Counted from the first letter of the stretch, positions 1 through 9,466 are shown. The stretch: DNA of 28,190 nucleotides from Roseicyclus sp. (GCA_018401055.1 JAGYLB010000124.1:1-28190); one strand, 5' to 3'. The notes: generated from the sequence alone by a model not told the origin. Program-made: numbers and translations.

Positions 1-131
1 AGACCCGCGATCCAGAAGAGGCCAAAGCCCACCGTGGCAAGGATCGCGAAGATCTTGCGTCCGCCCGAGGCCTTGCCGCGCGCGAAATCCGGCGTGCCGA
101 TATTGGGTTGCTGCAACTCGTCCAGTGCCAT
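1..131 (-). CDS. livM: Branched-chain amino acid ABC transporter permease (LivM type), N-terminal fragment
   Basis: Only the first 43 codons lie in the window; the gene continues past base 1. The start ATG (131-129) has a good Shine-Dalgarno (GGGGAGGA) about 9 bases upstream. The fragment has a polar, basic cytoplasmic N-terminus (MALDELQQPNIGTPDF, then GKASGRK) followed by the beginning of a hydrophobic segment (IFAILATVGFGLFWIAG). The call rests mostly on position: it lies 127 bases downstream of a LivH-type permease on the same strand, where the second permease of these importers is normally found. The fragment alone is too short to prove the family. Confidence 0.7.
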   Translation of the reverse strand, partial: MALDELQQPNIGTPDFARGKASGGRKIFAILATVGFGLFWIAG

Positions 132-257
132 GGCCGTCCATCCTCCCCAGCGTGCGGCGGTCCGAACCTCCCCGTCCGGGACCCCGCATGGCGGCAGACT
201 GCCCCGAAACGGTCCGCAGGTCAGCATCTATTTTCAAGGTCAACCACATGGCCCCGG

Positions 258-1244
258 TCACACCCTTTCGATGATCTTCTCGCCGAACAGGCCCTGTGGC
301 CGGAACACGAGAAAGACGAGAGCAAGGACATAGGCGAACCAGTTTTCTGTCGCGCCGCCGATCATCGGGCCGATGGCAAACTCGAACAGCGCCTCGCCCA
401 CACCGATGATCAGCCCGCCGATGATCGCGCCCGGGATCGAGGTGAAGCCGCCCAGCATCAAGACCGGCAGCGCCTTGAGCGCGATCAGCGACAGCGAGAA
501 CTGGACGCCCGATTTCGACCCCCACATGATGCCCGCCACCAGCGCCACGATGCCCGCCAGCGACCAGACCAGCACCCAGACGTAATTGAGCTGGATGCCG
601 ACGCTCAGCGCGGCCTGATGGTCATCGGCCACGGCCCGCATCGCGCGGCCATTCTTGGTGTATTGGGCATAGGCGATCAGCACCGCCACAAGGATGCCCG
701 CGACGATGGCGGCCGAAAGGTCGAGGTTGTCGATGAAGAACCCGTAGCCGAACAGATCGAAGGTCGCCGCGTCGATCGCATCATTGATGCCCTGCGGCAG
801 ACCCACGTCGAGATTGCGGATCTCGGACCCCCACATCAGGTCGGACACGCCCTCAAGGAAATAGGCAAGCCCGATGGTCGCCATGAACAAGATGATCGGT
901 TCCTGCCCCACCAGATGCTTGAACACGAACCGCTGCACCAGCAGCGCGAAGCCGATCATGACCAGCACGGTCAGCGCGATGGCCGCCAGCGCCGGAACCT
1001 CCCAGCCGAAATAATGGATGTTGGTGCCGAAGATCTCGTTGATGAGATGGCCAAAGGGCACGCGTCCCTGCTGAATGCCCACCAGCGTCATCGCCGCGAA
1101 CAGGGCCATCACGCCCTGCGCATAGTTGAAGATGCCGGACGCCTTGAAGATCAGGACGAAGCCGAGCGCGACAAGGGCATACATCACGCCGTTCAAAAGG
1201 CCGTTGAGCGTGACCTCCATCGCGAAAATCAGTTGATCGGGCAT
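258..1244 (-). CDS. livH: Branched-chain amino acid ABC transporter permease (LivH type)
   Basis: A 328-residue inner-membrane protein with many hydrophobic segments, the usual size for LivH. It opens with the family-typical stretch around residues 8-45 (LNGLLNGVMYALVALGF, then IFNYAQGVMAL) and carries the conserved cytoplasmic loop NGRAMRAVADD, which contacts the ATPase in this family. The ATG at 1244 follows a GGAGG with 6-base spacing. It should form the heterodimeric channel with the LivM-like protein and be driven by the neighbouring LivG. The substrate cannot be read from the permease. The adjoining acyl-CoA ligase suggests a carboxylic or aromatic acid as readily as an amino acid (inference). 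The frame is intact. Confidence 0.92.
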   Translation of the reverse strand: MPDQLIFAMEVTLNGLLNGVMYALVALGFVLIFKASGIFNYAQGVMALFAAMTLVGIQQGRVPFGHLINEIFGTNIHYFGWEVPALAAIALTVLVMIGFALLVQRFVFKHLVGQEPIILFMATIGLAYFLEGVSDLMWGSEIRNLDVGLPQGINDAIDAATFDLFGYGFFIDNLDLSAAIVAGILVAVLIAYAQYTKNGRAMRAVADDHQAALSVGIQLNYVWVLVWSLAGIVALVAGIMWGSKSGVQFSLSLIALKALPVLMLGGFTSIPGAIIGGLIIGVGEALFEFAIGPMIGGATENWFAYVLALVFLVFRPQGLFGEKIIERV

Positions 1245-1267
1245 GCGCGGCCTCCGTGGCTTTGCGT

Positions 1268-1307
1268 GTGTACGCGCGGTGTACGCAATGTGTACGGGCT
1301 GTGACGG
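1268..1307. repeat. Four-unit 11-bp periodic repeat in the livG-livH gap
   Basis: GTGTACG occurs at 1268, 1279 and 1290, and a one-base-shorter version GTGACGG follows at 1301. The register is exactly 11 bases each time, close to one helical turn. The repeat lies in the 69-base gap between livH and livG and overlaps no coding sequence. Function is unknown. Confidence 0.6.
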
Positions 1308-1313
1308 GCAAGA

Positions 1314-2135
1314 TCAGTCATGCGACACCCCCAGATAGGCGTCGATCACCTCTTGGTTGCGGCGCACCTCGTCGGGCGTGCCGTCGCCGATCTTGCGGCC
1401 GTAATCCATCACCACCACGCGGTCCGACAGGTCCATCACCACGCCCATGTCATGTTCGATCAGCACGATGGTGGTGCCGAATTCGTCGTTCACGTCGAGG
1501 ATGAAGCGGCTCATGTCCTCCTTCTCCTCGACGTTCATGCCGGCCATCGGCTCGTCGAGCAGCAAGATCTTGGGTTCGGCCACCAGCGCGCGGGCCAGTT
1601 CCACCCGCTTTTTCAACCCATAGGGCAGACGGCCCACCGGTGTCTTTCGGATGTTCTGGATCTGCAGAAAATCAATGACTTCCTCGGCCTTGCGGCGATT
1701 TTCGACCTCTTCGCGCTGCGCGCGCCCCCACCAGAAGGCCTGATCGAGGATGCTGGCCTTCATGTGGTTCAGCCGCCCCGTCATGATGTTGTCGAGCACA
1801 CTCATCCCGTCGAACAAGGCGATGTTCTGGAAGGTCCGCGCGATGCCCTGACGGGCCACCTGATAGGGGCGCATCGACGGGCGTTTTTGCCCCCGATAGA
1901 TCACCTCGCCCTCTTGCGGGTTATAGAACCCGCTGATGACGTTGAGCATGCTCGACTTGCCCGCCCCGTTCGGCCCGATGATCGCCCGGATCTCCCCCTC
2001 GCGGATGTCGAAGCTGATGTCCTTGATCGCCACCACCCCGCCAAAGCGCAGTGTGATGTTGCGCATCTCCATCACCACGCCGCCGATGGTGCGGCCGTCG
2101 GGGGTGGTATGGCTGTCTTGTGCAGCATCACGCAT
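1314..2135 (-). CDS. livG: Branched-chain amino acid ABC transporter ATP-binding protein (LivG type)
   Basis: A 273-residue cytoplasmic ATPase. Walker A is IIGPNGAGKSS, Walker B is ILLLDEPMAGMN, and the H-loop is IVLIEHDMG. The ABC signature region reads LPYGLKKRVELARAL rather than the textbook LSGGQ form. This is a LivG-like variant and the surrounding residues are intact. The C-terminus has the LivG extension with GTPDEVRRNQEVIDAYLG. It lies upstream of livH in the operon, with the stop of the small membrane-protein gene one base away. A second ATPase (LivF) and a periplasmic binding protein are not in the window and may lie beyond base 1. Confidence 0.93.
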   Translation of the reverse strand: MRDAAQDSHTTPDGRTIGGVVMEMRNITLRFGGVVAIKDISFDIREGEIRAIIGPNGAGKSSMLNVISGFYNPQEGEVIYRGQKRPSMRPYQVARQGIARTFQNIALFDGMSVLDNIMTGRLNHMKASILDQAFWWGRAQREEVENRRKAEEVIDFLQIQNIRKTPVGRLPYGLKKRVELARALVAEPKILLLDEPMAGMNVEEKEDMSRFILDVNDEFGTTIVLIEHDMGVVMDLSDRVVVMDYGRKIGDGTPDEVRRNQEVIDAYLGVSHD

Positions 2136-2390
2136 TCATTTGGCCCTTTCCCGTGCGCCCTGCCCAGACCGAAAGATCAGCGCGCCCACCAACCCGTAGA
2201 TCAGCAGCGCGACCAGCGCCCAGATCAGGTGATTTTCCCAAATCTCGGGCATGCCCACGACCAGCGCCGCAACCCCGCAAAAGCCGATGGCCCCGCCCTG
2301 CACCATCGCCGCGCCCTTGGCGACAAAGCGCCCCGCGACCCAGCTTGCCGTGAAACCCAGAAGGAAGAAGAAGACGGCCAGCGCGGTCAT
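2136..2390 (-). CDS. Small membrane protein of unknown function
   Basis: An 84-residue protein with two to three hydrophobic segments, around residues 1-20, 28-45 and 55-72, and a basic C-terminal tail (RSGQGARERAK). Its start overlaps the stop of the acyl-CoA ligase (ATGA, 2390-2387) and its stop directly abuts livG, so it is almost certainly translated as part of the operon. I recognise no family. The position between a ligase and an ABC ATPase suggests an accessory to the transporter, but nothing in the sequence proves it. Confidence 0.75.
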   Translation of the reverse strand: MTALAVFFFLLGFTASWVAGRFVAKGAAMVQGGAIGFCGVAALVVGMPEIWENHLIWALVALLIYGLVGALIFRSGQGARERAK

Positions 2391-4363
2391 TCGGCGGCCA
2401 CCCGACGATCGTGCGTGCCGCCGACCGTTTCCGCATCGCGGATCTGCCAGGTGGCGCTGATCTTGCCCTTGCGACCGTCCTCGTAGGTCACCTCCGTCTC
2501 GGTGTATTGCTCACGCTTGCCGCCATACATTGCCTCGATCAGATCGGCGAATTTCTCCTCGATGATGCGGCGGCGGACCTTGCGGGTGCGGGTCAGTTCC
2601 CCATCGTCGGCATCGAGTTCCTTGTGCAAGATCAAGAAGCGATGCACCTGACAACCCGACAGCATGGCATCGACGGCGACGGATCGGTTCACCTCCTCCA
2701 CATGGCTCTGGATCATGTCGAGCACCTTCGGGTGGCCCGCCAGTTCCTGATACGAGCCGTAAGCGATGTTGTTGCGCTCGGCCCAGTTGCCCACCGCCGT
2801 GAGGTCAATGTTGACGAAGGCCGTGCACATCTGGCGCCCGTTGCCAAAGACCACGGCCTCAAGAATATTCGGGAAGAACTTCAGCTTGTTCTCGACATAC
2901 TTGGGCGCGAACAGCCGCCCGTCGGCCATCTTGCCCACATCCTTGGCGCGGTCGATGATCCGCAGATGCCCGCTGCCTTCCTCGATGAAGCCCGCGTCGC
3001 CGGTCGCGACCCAGCCCTCGGCGTCCTTGGTCGACGCGGTGCTTTCTGGGTTCTTGTAATACTCCACGAAAACGCCCGGGCTGCGGTAGTAGACCTCGCC
3101 GTTGTCGGCGATGCGCAATTCCACCCCCGGTGACGGCACGCCCACGGTATCGGGCCGCACCTCGTGATCGGGTTGCTGGGTGATGAAGACCGAGGCTTCG
3201 GTCTGCCCGTAAAGCTGTTTGAGATTGATCCCGAGCGCCCGGTAGAAATCGAAGATCTCCGGCCCGATGGCTTCACCGGCGGTGTAGCCCACGCGGATGC
3301 GGCTCATGCCCAGCGTGTTCTTGAGCGGCCCGATGGTCAGCAGATTGCCCAACTGGTAGGTCAGCCGGTCGACGATCCCTACCGGCTTGCCATCCAGCAG
3401 TTTCGGCCCGACGACCTTGGCGTGGTTGAGAAAATATTGGAACATCCGCCGCTTGAGCGCGCCCGCATCCTCCATCCGGATCATGACGCTGGTCAGAAGC
3501 GTCTCGAACACGCGGGGGGGTGCGAAATAATAGGTCGGCCCGATCTCGCGCAGGTCGGTCAGCAGCGTTTCCGCCGATTCGGGGCAGTTCACGCAAAAGC
3601 CGGTCCAGTAAGCCTGTCCGATGGAAAAGATGAAATCGCCCACCCAAGCCATCGGCAGATAGGCCAGCACCTCGTCATCGGCGCGCAGGTGATCGAACTC
3701 GCTCGATGCCTTGGCGGTCATGATGATGTTGCGGTTCGACAAGACCACGCCCTTGGGCTTGCCGGTCGTGCCCGAGGTGTAAAGCATTACGCAGGTGGAG
3801 TTGAAATCCAGCTCGCCCTGCCGGGCGGCCAGCTCACGGCCCAGCCGTTCTGTGGACGCGCGCCCTTCGGCCTGCACGCTGGCCAGAGAATGCAGCTTGG
3901 AATGGTCGTATTTCCTGAGGCCGCGCGAATCCTGGTAGATGATGTGCTCGATCTGGGGAACGCGTTCTTGCACCTCGAGCACCTTGTCGACCTGTTCCTG
4001 GTCGCCGCAGATCACGAAGCGGGCGAAGCAATGCTCCAGCACATAGGCCATCTCTTCTGCGACGGCGTCCTGGTAGAGCGGCACGGGCACCGCGCCCACT
4101 TTTTGGGCCGCGACCATCGCCCAATAGAGCGCGGGACGGTTACGGCCGATGATGGCGACATGGTCGCCCCGGTCCACGCCCAGAACCAGCAGGCCCAGCG
4201 CGATGGCGTCGATCTCTTCGGCGGCTTCGGCCCAAGTCCAGCTTTGCCAGATGCCGAATTCCTTTTCCCGGTAGGCCGGTTTCGATCCGAACTGCGTCAC
4301 GTTCCGCGCCAGAAGCGCGGGAACGGACTGGGGAACACCCACGGGTGCGTCTGCTTGAGCCAA
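2387..4363 (-). CDS. AMP-dependent acyl-CoA synthetase (FadD/long-chain ligase-like)
   Basis: A 658-residue adenylate-forming enzyme expected to activate a carboxylic acid with ATP and CoA. Motifs in order: the phosphate-binding loop YTSGTTGKPKG (residues about 195-205), APPRVFE (about 281-287), YGQTE (about 385-389), TGD (about 454-456) and DRAKD (about 471-475). The length and motif spelling fit the long-chain FadD15/FACL type better than acetyl-CoA synthetase. It is the first gene of a minus-strand operon with the Liv-type importer, so imported substrate may be trapped as a CoA ester (inference). The divergent two-component system starting at 4560 is a candidate regulator. The frame is intact throughout. 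Confidence 0.9.
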   Translation of the reverse strand: MAQADAPVGVPQSVPALLARNVTQFGSKPAYREKEFGIWQSWTWAEAAEEIDAIALGLLVLGVDRGDHVAIIGRNRPALYWAMVAAQKVGAVPVPLYQDAVAEEMAYVLEHCFARFVICGDQEQVDKVLEVQERVPQIEHIIYQDSRGLRKYDHSKLHSLASVQAEGRASTERLGRELAARQGELDFNSTCVMLYTSGTTGKPKGVVLSNRNIIMTAKASSEFDHLRADDEVLAYLPMAWVGDFIFSIGQAYWTGFCVNCPESAETLLTDLREIGPTYYFAPPRVFETLLTSVMIRMEDAGALKRRMFQYFLNHAKVVGPKLLDGKPVGIVDRLTYQLGNLLTIGPLKNTLGMSRIRVGYTAGEAIGPEIFDFYRALGINLKQLYGQTEASVFITQQPDHEVRPDTVGVPSPGVELRIADNGEVYYRSPGVFVEYYKNPESTASTKDAEGWVATGDAGFIEEGSGHLRIIDRAKDVGKMADGRLFAPKYVENKLKFFPNILEAVVFGNGRQMCTAFVNIDLTAVGNWAERNNIAYGSYQELAGHPKVLDMIQSHVEEVNRSVAVDAMLSGCQVHRFLILHKELDADDGELTRTRKVRRRIIEEKFADLIEAMYGGKREQYTETEVTYEDGRKGKISATWQIRDAETVGGTHDRRVAAE

Positions 4364-4559
4364 AACCTATCCTCCCCTCACCGGGCTCCTCTTCCCGGCG
4401 TCCACAGAGCATGTGAACAGATGCCACCGTGACACATCATCAAGGTCCGTCAAGTTTTGCCGCAGTTTTGCGCAAACCTTTCGAATTGTAACAACCGGGC
4501 GCCCCTGCTTGACGGAACCCGGTTCCGGGGGCAGCCATGGGCACAGGGGAGAGTTTGCG
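4364..4559. promoter_or_regulatory. Divergent intergenic region with a TTTGCGCAAA palindrome
   Basis: This 196-base region separates the acyl-CoA ligase (minus) from the sensor kinase (plus), so it must hold the promoters for both. It contains AGTTTTGC twice, 11 bases apart (4453-4460 and 4464-4471). The second copy runs into a perfect 10-bp palindrome, TTTGCGCAAA (4467-4476). It is a candidate operator, and the adjacent response regulator is an obvious but unproven binder. Confidence 0.5.
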
Positions 4560-6484
4560 ATGCAGCCACGCACGGGCACGGATCACCTGACGCGCGCAGG
4601 GCTGAACCTGATCCAGCAGGCGCTGTCGATCTATGACGCGGACCTCAGGCTGGCGGTCTGCAATCGCCCGTTCCAGACCATGTTCGCCCTGCCCGAACGG
4701 CTGGTGACCCCCGGCGCCCCGTTCCGCGACACGATCCGCTATCTGGTCGAGACCGGCGAATACGGCGAGATCGACGATGTCGACACCTTCGTGCAAACCC
4801 GCGTCGACCAAGCCCGCGCCTTTCAGCCCCATTACATGGAACGCCGCCGCGCCAATGGCCGTATGATCAGCGTCGAAGGCTCGCCCTTGCCGGAAGGCGG
4901 CTGGGTGACCGTCTACACCGACATCACCGCGATCAAGCGGCAAGAGGAATTACTTCGCGCAAGGTCCGAGGAACTGAGCGATCAGGTCTTGACCCATGCC
5001 GAGGATCTGGCCGCCACCAACCGCGCGTTGGAGGCCACCATCGCCCAGCTGGAGGAAGCCAAGGCAGAACTGACCGAGATGGAGGCGCGCATCCGCCTGA
5101 CCACGGAAATGACGCCCGCCCATATCGCCCGCGTCGACCGCGACGGCGTCTATACCTACACCAACCGCCGTCTGTCCTCGCTCCTGCCGGGGCGGCAGAG
5201 CGAGATCGTGGGCCTCAGCTTCGAACAGGCCTTGGGCGCACGCACCGCCAGCCGCCTGCGCCCCACCCTTGCGCGGGCGCTGTCGGGCGAAGCGAGTGTG
5301 CTGGAATTCACCGAGGATGACAGCGGGCGGCGCATCCGCACTGCCTTTACCCCCGACCAGACCGGCCCGGGTGAGCCGATCACCGGCGTCTATCTGCTCT
5401 CCACCGATCTGACGGAGGAAACGCAGGCCAAGGCTGCGCTGGCCCAGACCGGCAAGCGCGAGTTGGCCGCCCAATTGACCAGCGGTCTGGCGCATGATTT
5501 CGCCAATCTGCTGACCATCATCCTTGGGCTGCAAGGGCGGCTGGAACGCACGCCCTGCCTGCGGGGCGCGCGAACTGACCGGGGCGACCAAGGCGGCAGC
5601 GCGGCGCGGGGGCGACCTGCTCCACAAGATCGCGCGCATGTCTGGCCCGCACGAGATCCGCGAGGCTCCCCACCGTTTTGGCCGATTTTCTGGCGACGCT
5701 TGCCCCGCTGGCCGGTGCGGCCCTGCCGCCAGAAATCGCCCTGACGCTCGACAACACCGTCGCGCAACCCACACTGATGCTGGATGCCGGCAGCCTTCAG
5801 GACAGTCTGCTGAACCTTGTGCTGAACGCGCGCGACGCAATCGGTGCGAGCCCCGGACAGATCGCCATCCGCCTTAGCGCTGTGCAGGACACCTGGCTCG
5901 ACATTGCCGTGACCGACACCGGGCCGGGCTTTTCGGAAACGGCGCTGGACCGCGCGCTTGACCCTTTCTTCACCACCAAGGGCGACGCCGGTTCGGGTCT
6001 TGGCCTGTCGATGGTCTATGACCTGACCAAGCTGGCGGGCGGGCAGGTGCGGCTGGAAAACCGGGCAAGCGGTGGGCATCTGTCACGCTGCGCTTGCCGC
6101 TCCGCCCGACCGAGGCCGAGGCCCGGCCCCAACTGGTGCTGTTGGTCGAGGATACGCCCGACATCCGCGCCCATGTGCGCGACGCGCTGACAGCGCTTGG
6201 CCATCAGGTGATCGAAGCCGCAGAGCGCGGAGGAGGCGCTGGCGTTGGCCGATATTCCCGGCATCGACTGGGTGCTGTCCGACATCCGTCTGGGGGCGGG
6301 CGACGGTGTCGACCTGCTGACGCGGATCGCAGAGAGGCAACCGGGGCTGAAACTGGCGCTGATGACCTCCTTGCCCGAGGGGGATACGCGGCGCAATGCG
6401 GGCGCGAAACGCTGGCCGGTAATGCAAAAACCCGTCGCTCCCGGGACGCTTCAGGCCCTGTTCGCGCCGGAGGCCGCGGCATGA
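4560..6484 (+). CDS. Hybrid PAS sensor histidine kinase with C-terminal receiver (frameshifted)
   Basis: One gene read through four frame breaks near 5575, 5670, 6075 and 6225. Domains in order: a PAS-like domain (residues about 13-125), a coiled-coil linker (about 125-180), a second PAS (about 180-290), then HisKA with phospho-acceptor His312 in LTSGLAHDFANLLT. After the breaks come the GHKL ATPase (N-box NLVLNARDAIG, G1 DTGPGF, G2 GSGLGLSMVYDL) and a receiver (LVLLVEDTPD, then VLSDIRLG). No membrane segment is visible, so it is probably cytoplasmic. The chosen ATG has an AGGGGAGA Shine-Dalgarno. Its stop overlaps the response-regulator start (ATGA), which argues that the pair is expressed together. 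All key residues survive across the breaks, favouring sequence error over decay. Confidence 0.85.
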
Positions 6485-7182
6485 CCCAGCCCCTTGTCGC
6501 CATCCTCGACGATGAACCTCAGATCCGCGCGCTCTTGTCCGAAACCCTGACCGAAGCCGGATTTCGCACCGCCACCTATGGCCGAGCCGCTGATTTCGAG
6601 GCCGCGCTTGCGCGCACCACGCCCGATGTCTGCCTTGTCGATCTTGGCCTGCCCGACCGCGACGGGCTGGCGCTGGTGCATCGGCTTGCGCTGGAATCGG
6701 GGGCGGCGATCATCATCATCTCGGGACGCGCGCAGGTGCAAGACCGCGTCACCGGATTGGAACTGGGCGCGGATGACTACATCATCAAACCCTTCGACCC
6801 GGCCGAGGTGGTGGCGCGTATCCGCGCCCGCCTGCGCTCGCGCCAATCCGCCGGGCAAAGCCTCGACACCGCACGGTTCAACGGCTGGACCGCGCATTTC
6901 GACCGCTATGTGCTGGTTGACGCAGGCGGGACCGAGACCAGCTTTTCCCATGCCGAGGGCGAGGTTTTGCGCCTGTTTCTCGATGCGCCCAAACGCCTGA
7001 TCTCGCGCCAGCAGATGCAAGAAAGCCTTGGCGGCGCGGCGGGCGAAAGTTTCGACCGGGCGATGGATGTCCGCATCTCGCGCCTGCGCACGAAGCTGGG
7101 CGAAGACCCCAAGAACCCCCGCCTGATCAAGACGATCTACGGCGCGGGCTACATCTTTCTGGGGGATGTGGTCTGGGGGTGA
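6481..7182 (+). CDS. OmpR/PhoB-family response regulator
   Basis: A 233-residue protein with an N-terminal receiver: acidic pair Asp10/Asp11, phospho-acceptor Asp54 in CLVDLGLPDRDG, Ser81, and Lys103 in DDYIIKPF. A C-terminal winged helix ends in the typical RISRLRTKLGEDPKNPRLI and YGAGYIF. It starts inside the stop codon of the hybrid kinase, so the two are translationally coupled. A kinase that carries its own receiver and is paired with a separate regulator suggests either a phosphorelay or a self-limiting kinase. The likely target is the divergent ligase/transport operon, by position only. The frame is intact. Confidence 0.93.
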   Translation: MTQPLVAILDDEPQIRALLSETLTEAGFRTATYGRAADFEAALARTTPDVCLVDLGLPDRDGLALVHRLALESGAAIIIISGRAQVQDRVTGLELGADDYIIKPFDPAEVVARIRARLRSRQSAGQSLDTARFNGWTAHFDRYVLVDAGGTETSFSHAEGEVLRLFLDAPKRLISRQQMQESLGGAAGESFDRAMDVRISRLRTKLGEDPKNPRLIKTIYGAGYIFLGDVVWG

Positions 7183-7191
7183 TGCGGGGTC

Positions 7192-8097
7192 TCAGGCGGC
7201 CCGGCCAAAAATCTCTTCCCGATGATACCTGAGGTAGTCGGGATGTGGGTGATCGCGCCGCGCCTTTGGCAAGATCAATTTCCGACTCGGGTGAACGAGA
7301 CGTTCCACCGTCGCTAGATCCACCTTGTTGTGCGACACAAGAATGCTGTTATCCTCTGCGACCGAAATCAGTCCGCGATCGAACATCCAGTGAAGGGTGC
7401 CCGACAATGCCAGCCCATTTGGTACGATATCCGGGCCAATGTCGGCAACCGGACGGATGTGTGCAGCCTGCACCTCTGCCCGTCCACCACCGTTACGCAA
7501 GTTAAGCCCAGAGATTGCACAGACCCCTCCATATGCGGCCTTCACCATCCGCGCAAAGGCCGCATCGCGATAGGCACGGTCCGACAGCAAACGTACTCGG
7601 TCAGAAGCCAAAGGTGCGGCGCCAAAGGGTGCCTGCGCCTCTGCAAACCCGGCAGCGGGATGGCGAGGCAAGGCATCGGGCCCGAATGCCTCAGTCATTC
7701 CCGCTTCGAGAATTGCTACAAACTCTTCGACCGTGATCCTGCGCACTGCAGACGTATTCAAGCCCCCCGAATAGGGCTTGCCATTGGCCCCCATTAACCG
7801 TCGCTCATAGGTCTGGCCCCGTTCGTCGGTTCGACGAACCAACGTTTCGAACTGCAACAACGTTCCCGGATCAAGTTCGGCAAAGAACCAGTCTTCGCGC
7901 TTTGGATCGGCGACCACTTCAACCACCTTTTGGACACTTACGTAGCCAAAGGCACCTTGCTTGCTTTCGTAAAAGACGACCCAGTCGCCAACCGTCTCTC
8001 GCACCATATTCAGATAAGCGGATGGGAAGTTATAACGAAGACCCGGCAGATCCTCATAAATAGAGTTGGGGTTCTGAGTGAAGACCGCGTACGCCAT
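7192..8097 (-). CDS. HNH endonuclease with possible PUA-like N-terminal domain
   Basis: A 301-residue protein. The C-terminal half is an HNH_2-type nuclease: YGGVCAISGL (residues about 189-198), AAHIRPV with His213, NGLALSG (about 227-233) and HWMFDRGLIS with His236. The N-terminal part (about 1-85) has the feel of a small beta-barrel reader, with GDWVVFYESKQ, GYVSVQKVVEV and a DWFFAEL stretch. Fusion of a PUA-superfamily reader (EVE, SRA) to HNH is the design of modification-dependent restriction enzymes, so DNA defence is a plausible role (inference). Base composition is visibly lower in G+C than in the flanking genes, especially near the gene start, suggesting acquisition by transfer. It is convergent with the response regulator and shares no obvious operon. 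Confidence 0.85.
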   Translation of the reverse strand: MAYAVFTQNPNSIYEDLPGLRYNFPSAYLNMVRETVGDWVVFYESKQGAFGYVSVQKVVEVVADPKREDWFFAELDPGTLLQFETLVRRTDERGQTYERRLMGANGKPYSGGLNTSAVRRITVEEFVAILEAGMTEAFGPDALPRHPAAGFAEAQAPFGAAPLASDRVRLLSDRAYRDAAFARMVKAAYGGVCAISGLNLRNGGGRAEVQAAHIRPVADIGPDIVPNGLALSGTLHWMFDRGLISVAEDNSILVSHNKVDLATVERLVHPSRKLILPKARRDHPHPDYLRYHREEIFGRAA

Positions 8098-8154
8098 GGG
8101 CTGACGTTGCCGTCGGCTTGCGCTTGACGCAAGGGGTACAAGGCGGTCTGCGGC

Positions 8155-9365
8155 TTACCCCAACCGCGCCGCCGCTTCGGCCAGCACCTGCAAGCCGGTC
8201 ACCAGATCGGCCTCGGCGGTATCCTCGGCGAAATCATGGGAAATGCCCTCGATCGAGGGCACGAAGAGCATCCCCACCGGCATCAGCCGCGCCAGGTTCG
8301 ACGCGTCATGCAGCGCGCCGGACGGCATCGCCCGCCAGCGTCCCGGCGCGACAGCCTCGGCCGCGCCCGACAGCGCCGCCTGCATCCCCGCATCCATCGG
8401 CATCGGCGCAAGGTCATGGCGCAACCGTTCGGTGGTGATCTCGCAGCCCGTTTCCGCCGCCATGTCGGAGAGGAGCGCCTTTATCGCGGCCTCCATCCTG
8501 TCCAGCCGATCCGCGTCGATATCGCGCCATTGCAACGAGAACTCCGCCCGTCCCGGCACCACCGAAGATGCGCCGGGGTGCAGCACGATATGCCCGATGG
8601 TCCAGACAGAGTGCGGCGTGACGATATTGGCGAAACGATCCGGCAAGGCCGTGGCGATCCGGGCGGCGACGGTAAAGGCATCGCGGCGATGCGCCATCGG
8701 CGTGGTGCCCGCATGGTTTTGCTGGCCGCGCACGGTGACCTGCACCTGCCGCAGACCGACGATGCCGGTGACCACCCCCACCGCCTCGCCCGACAGGTCC
8801 AGCGTCGGGCCCTGCTCGATATGCATTTCCAGAAATCCCGTAAACCGGGCCGGATCGACGAAATCCCCCACACGGTCGCCAAGGGCCGTCCGCGCCGCGA
8901 CAAAGGCTGTTCCATCGGTGGCGACCAGCTTGTCGGCATCCTCCATCGACAGCTTGCCCGCCCAGACCGAACTGCCGGTGAGCGCGCCAAAGCGCCCTTC
9001 CTCGTCCTGAAAATTCGCCACCGAAATCGCGGGCCCGCCCGCCTCGCGCGCTGCCCGCGCGATCTCCAGAGCGGCGATCACACCCAGCGCGCCATCCAGC
9101 CAGCCGCCCTCGGGCTGCGTGTCGGAATGCGACCCCAGCAGCAGCGATTTGCCCTCGACCAGACCGAACAGGTTGCCCAGTGCGTCAAAACGCGGCTCCA
9201 GCCCGGCCTCGGCCATGCGCCCCCGCCAGCTCAGTCGCGCGCGGCGATATCGGCTTCGGTCAAGGCACGGCGGCGGACGCCTTTGGTGGCGCTGTCGCCA
9301 CCAAAGCTGCGCAGCATGTGAAGGTCGGACAGGAACCGGGCGGGGTCGACGGGAATTTTGCTCAT
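8155..9365 (-). CDS. M20-family Zn-dependent amidohydrolase (hydantoinase/carbamoylase, allantoate amidohydrolase-like), frameshifted
   Basis: About 400 residues with one break near 9235: residues from [11 protein letters not shown] to [10 protein letters not shown] are in one frame and [12 protein letters not shown] onward in another. The di-metal ligands of the family are all visible: SHSDT, the Asp of WLDGALG, the Glu pair in DEEGRF, His in MHIEQGP, and the C-terminal His in GISHDF. The dimerisation domain contains QNHAGTTPM and the substrate-binding region GALHDASN. The family hydrolyses N-carbamoyl amino acids, allantoate or ureidoglycolate-type amides; the exact substrate cannot be assigned. 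The start ATG at 9365 has a weak Shine-Dalgarno, and an ATG at 9437 in the same frame is an alternative. Confidence 0.85.
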
Positions 9366-9466
9366 GCCCCGTTTCAACCATGTCACGCGGCAGGCGTCCA
9401 GCAGGGCCTTGCGATCCGCGCCCCGATCGCCGATCACCCCCGCGACACAGGCGAAGGGGAAACATC

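Noticed and set aside
108..4432. Long plus-strand open frames opposite livH, livG and the acyl-CoA ligase
   Set aside because: They are rich in His, Asp, Gln and Arg, show no domain motifs, and lie exactly antisense to well-supported genes.
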